A stretch of 64,000 nt of DNA from Thalassotalea sp. LPB0316 (GTDB lineage: Bacteria; Pseudomonadota; Gammaproteobacteria; Enterobacterales; Alteromonadaceae), in the NCBI RefSeq assembly GCF_014898095.1, contig NZ_CP062946.1:2542001-2606000 (forward strand), given 5' to 3'. How positions within the stretch are numbered: the first letter of the stretch is position 1; the number at the start of each line of letters is the position of its first letter. Below, in pieces: positions 63,744 through 64,000 of the stretch. The translations under genes were made by a program, and so were the position numbers. Under the pieces are notes generated by a model. It saw only the letters and a list, made by a program, of their open reading frames with translations, did not search any database and was not told the origin of the DNA.

Positions 63744-64000
63744 ATGACAACTGAGATTAAAATTTTTCCCACATCAACGCGTCACAGCTTATTTCTCAGT
63801 GCTTTAGGTGCTGTTTTGTTGTTAATCTGCCTATTGCTGATTAATGCCTATTGGCAACAAGCAAAGCTAGTACTTATGTTTTTAACCTTAGCATCTGCTG
63901 TTGTACTTATTACTGGGTTAAGTAAACACATAGAGCCTAAATGTAGCTTTAATATCACGCCAGATGGTTTAACATATTTACATCGCTGTGGCCGTTGGCA
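63744..64000 (+). CDS. membrane protein, N-terminal part (possibly DUF2982)
   Basis: The frame is open from ATG 63,744 to the window edge, 85 complete codons. It starts MTTEIKIFPTSTRHSLF and has two hydrophobic helices (ALGAVLLLICLLLINAYW and LMFLTLASAVVLITGLS), then a soluble part beginning CSFNITPDGLTYLHRCGRW. This pattern resembles the DUF2982 family of gammaproteobacteria, but the identification is tentative from a partial sequence. It runs past the right edge. Confidence 0.6.
   Translation, partial: MTTEIKIFPTSTRHSLFLSALGAVLLLICLLLINAYWQQAKLVLMFLTLASAVVLITGLSKHIEPKCSFNITPDGLTYLHRCGRW

Overview
The window is chromosomal DNA of a marine-type gammaproteobacterium of the order Alteromonadales. 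Gene content, gene order and moderately AT-rich base composition best fit the Colwellia/Thalassotalea group; this is inferred from protein resemblance and no database search was run. Almost all of it is dense, ordinary chromosome with short intergenic gaps and many clear intrinsic terminators.

Layout. Bases 1-10,900 carry the end of purB, the ribosomal oxygenase roxA with an overlapping GNAT gene, a leucine-type amino-acid dehydrogenase, PEP synthase (ppsA) divergent from its regulatory kinase/phosphatase (ppsR), a Trp-type DAHP synthase (aroH-like), and a sulfur module: two half-size YeeE/YedE transporters divergent from a CoA-disulfide reductase-rhodanese fusion. Bases 11,100-15,200 hold a 7TM-DISM/EAL c-di-GMP protein, a MITE-like repeat and an aroG-type DAHP synthase. 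Bases 15,300-32,600 are a nucleoside uptake and salvage district: add, a XapX-family small membrane protein, deoD, an outer-membrane barrel, a TonB-dependent receptor, deoB, udk, nupC, deoC, tdk, deoA and cdd. Together these can import nucleosides, cleave them, isomerise deoxyribose-1-phosphate, split deoxyribose-5-phosphate, and rescue the bases and nucleosides.

That district is interrupted between tdk and deoA by an accessory island (about 25.4-30.8 kb). The island holds four unrecognised minus-strand genes, an IS256-family transposase tail, a solo FimB-size tyrosine recombinase, and two toxin-antitoxin pairs (higBA and yefM-yoeB). The part that differs most from the backbone is here.

Bases 32,800-39,000 are a housekeeping block (DUF3466, uup, glutaredoxin-like, rlmKL). 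It is followed by an array of four intact initiator tRNA genes and one wrecked copy, spaced at a strikingly regular 241-244 bp, with several 3'-half tRNA relics between and after them. Next come a large HD-GYP phosphodiesterase carrying a periplasmic solute-binding domain, DUF1653, a quinone oxidoreductase, acylphosphatase, rlmI, an exported dienelactone-hydrolase-like enzyme, a PilZ protein, hrpA, a CBS protein, a second copy of the MITE-like repeat, an isoaspartyl peptidase, DUF3087, and recC-recB-recD. The window ends with DUF4870 and the start of a membrane protein.

The least explained items are the two-copy repeat with nested inverted repeats, the periodic initiator-tRNA array with its relics, the island's unknown genes with the IS256 scar, and the sensor architecture of the HD-GYP protein. 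No CRISPR array, rRNA operon or prophage was seen.
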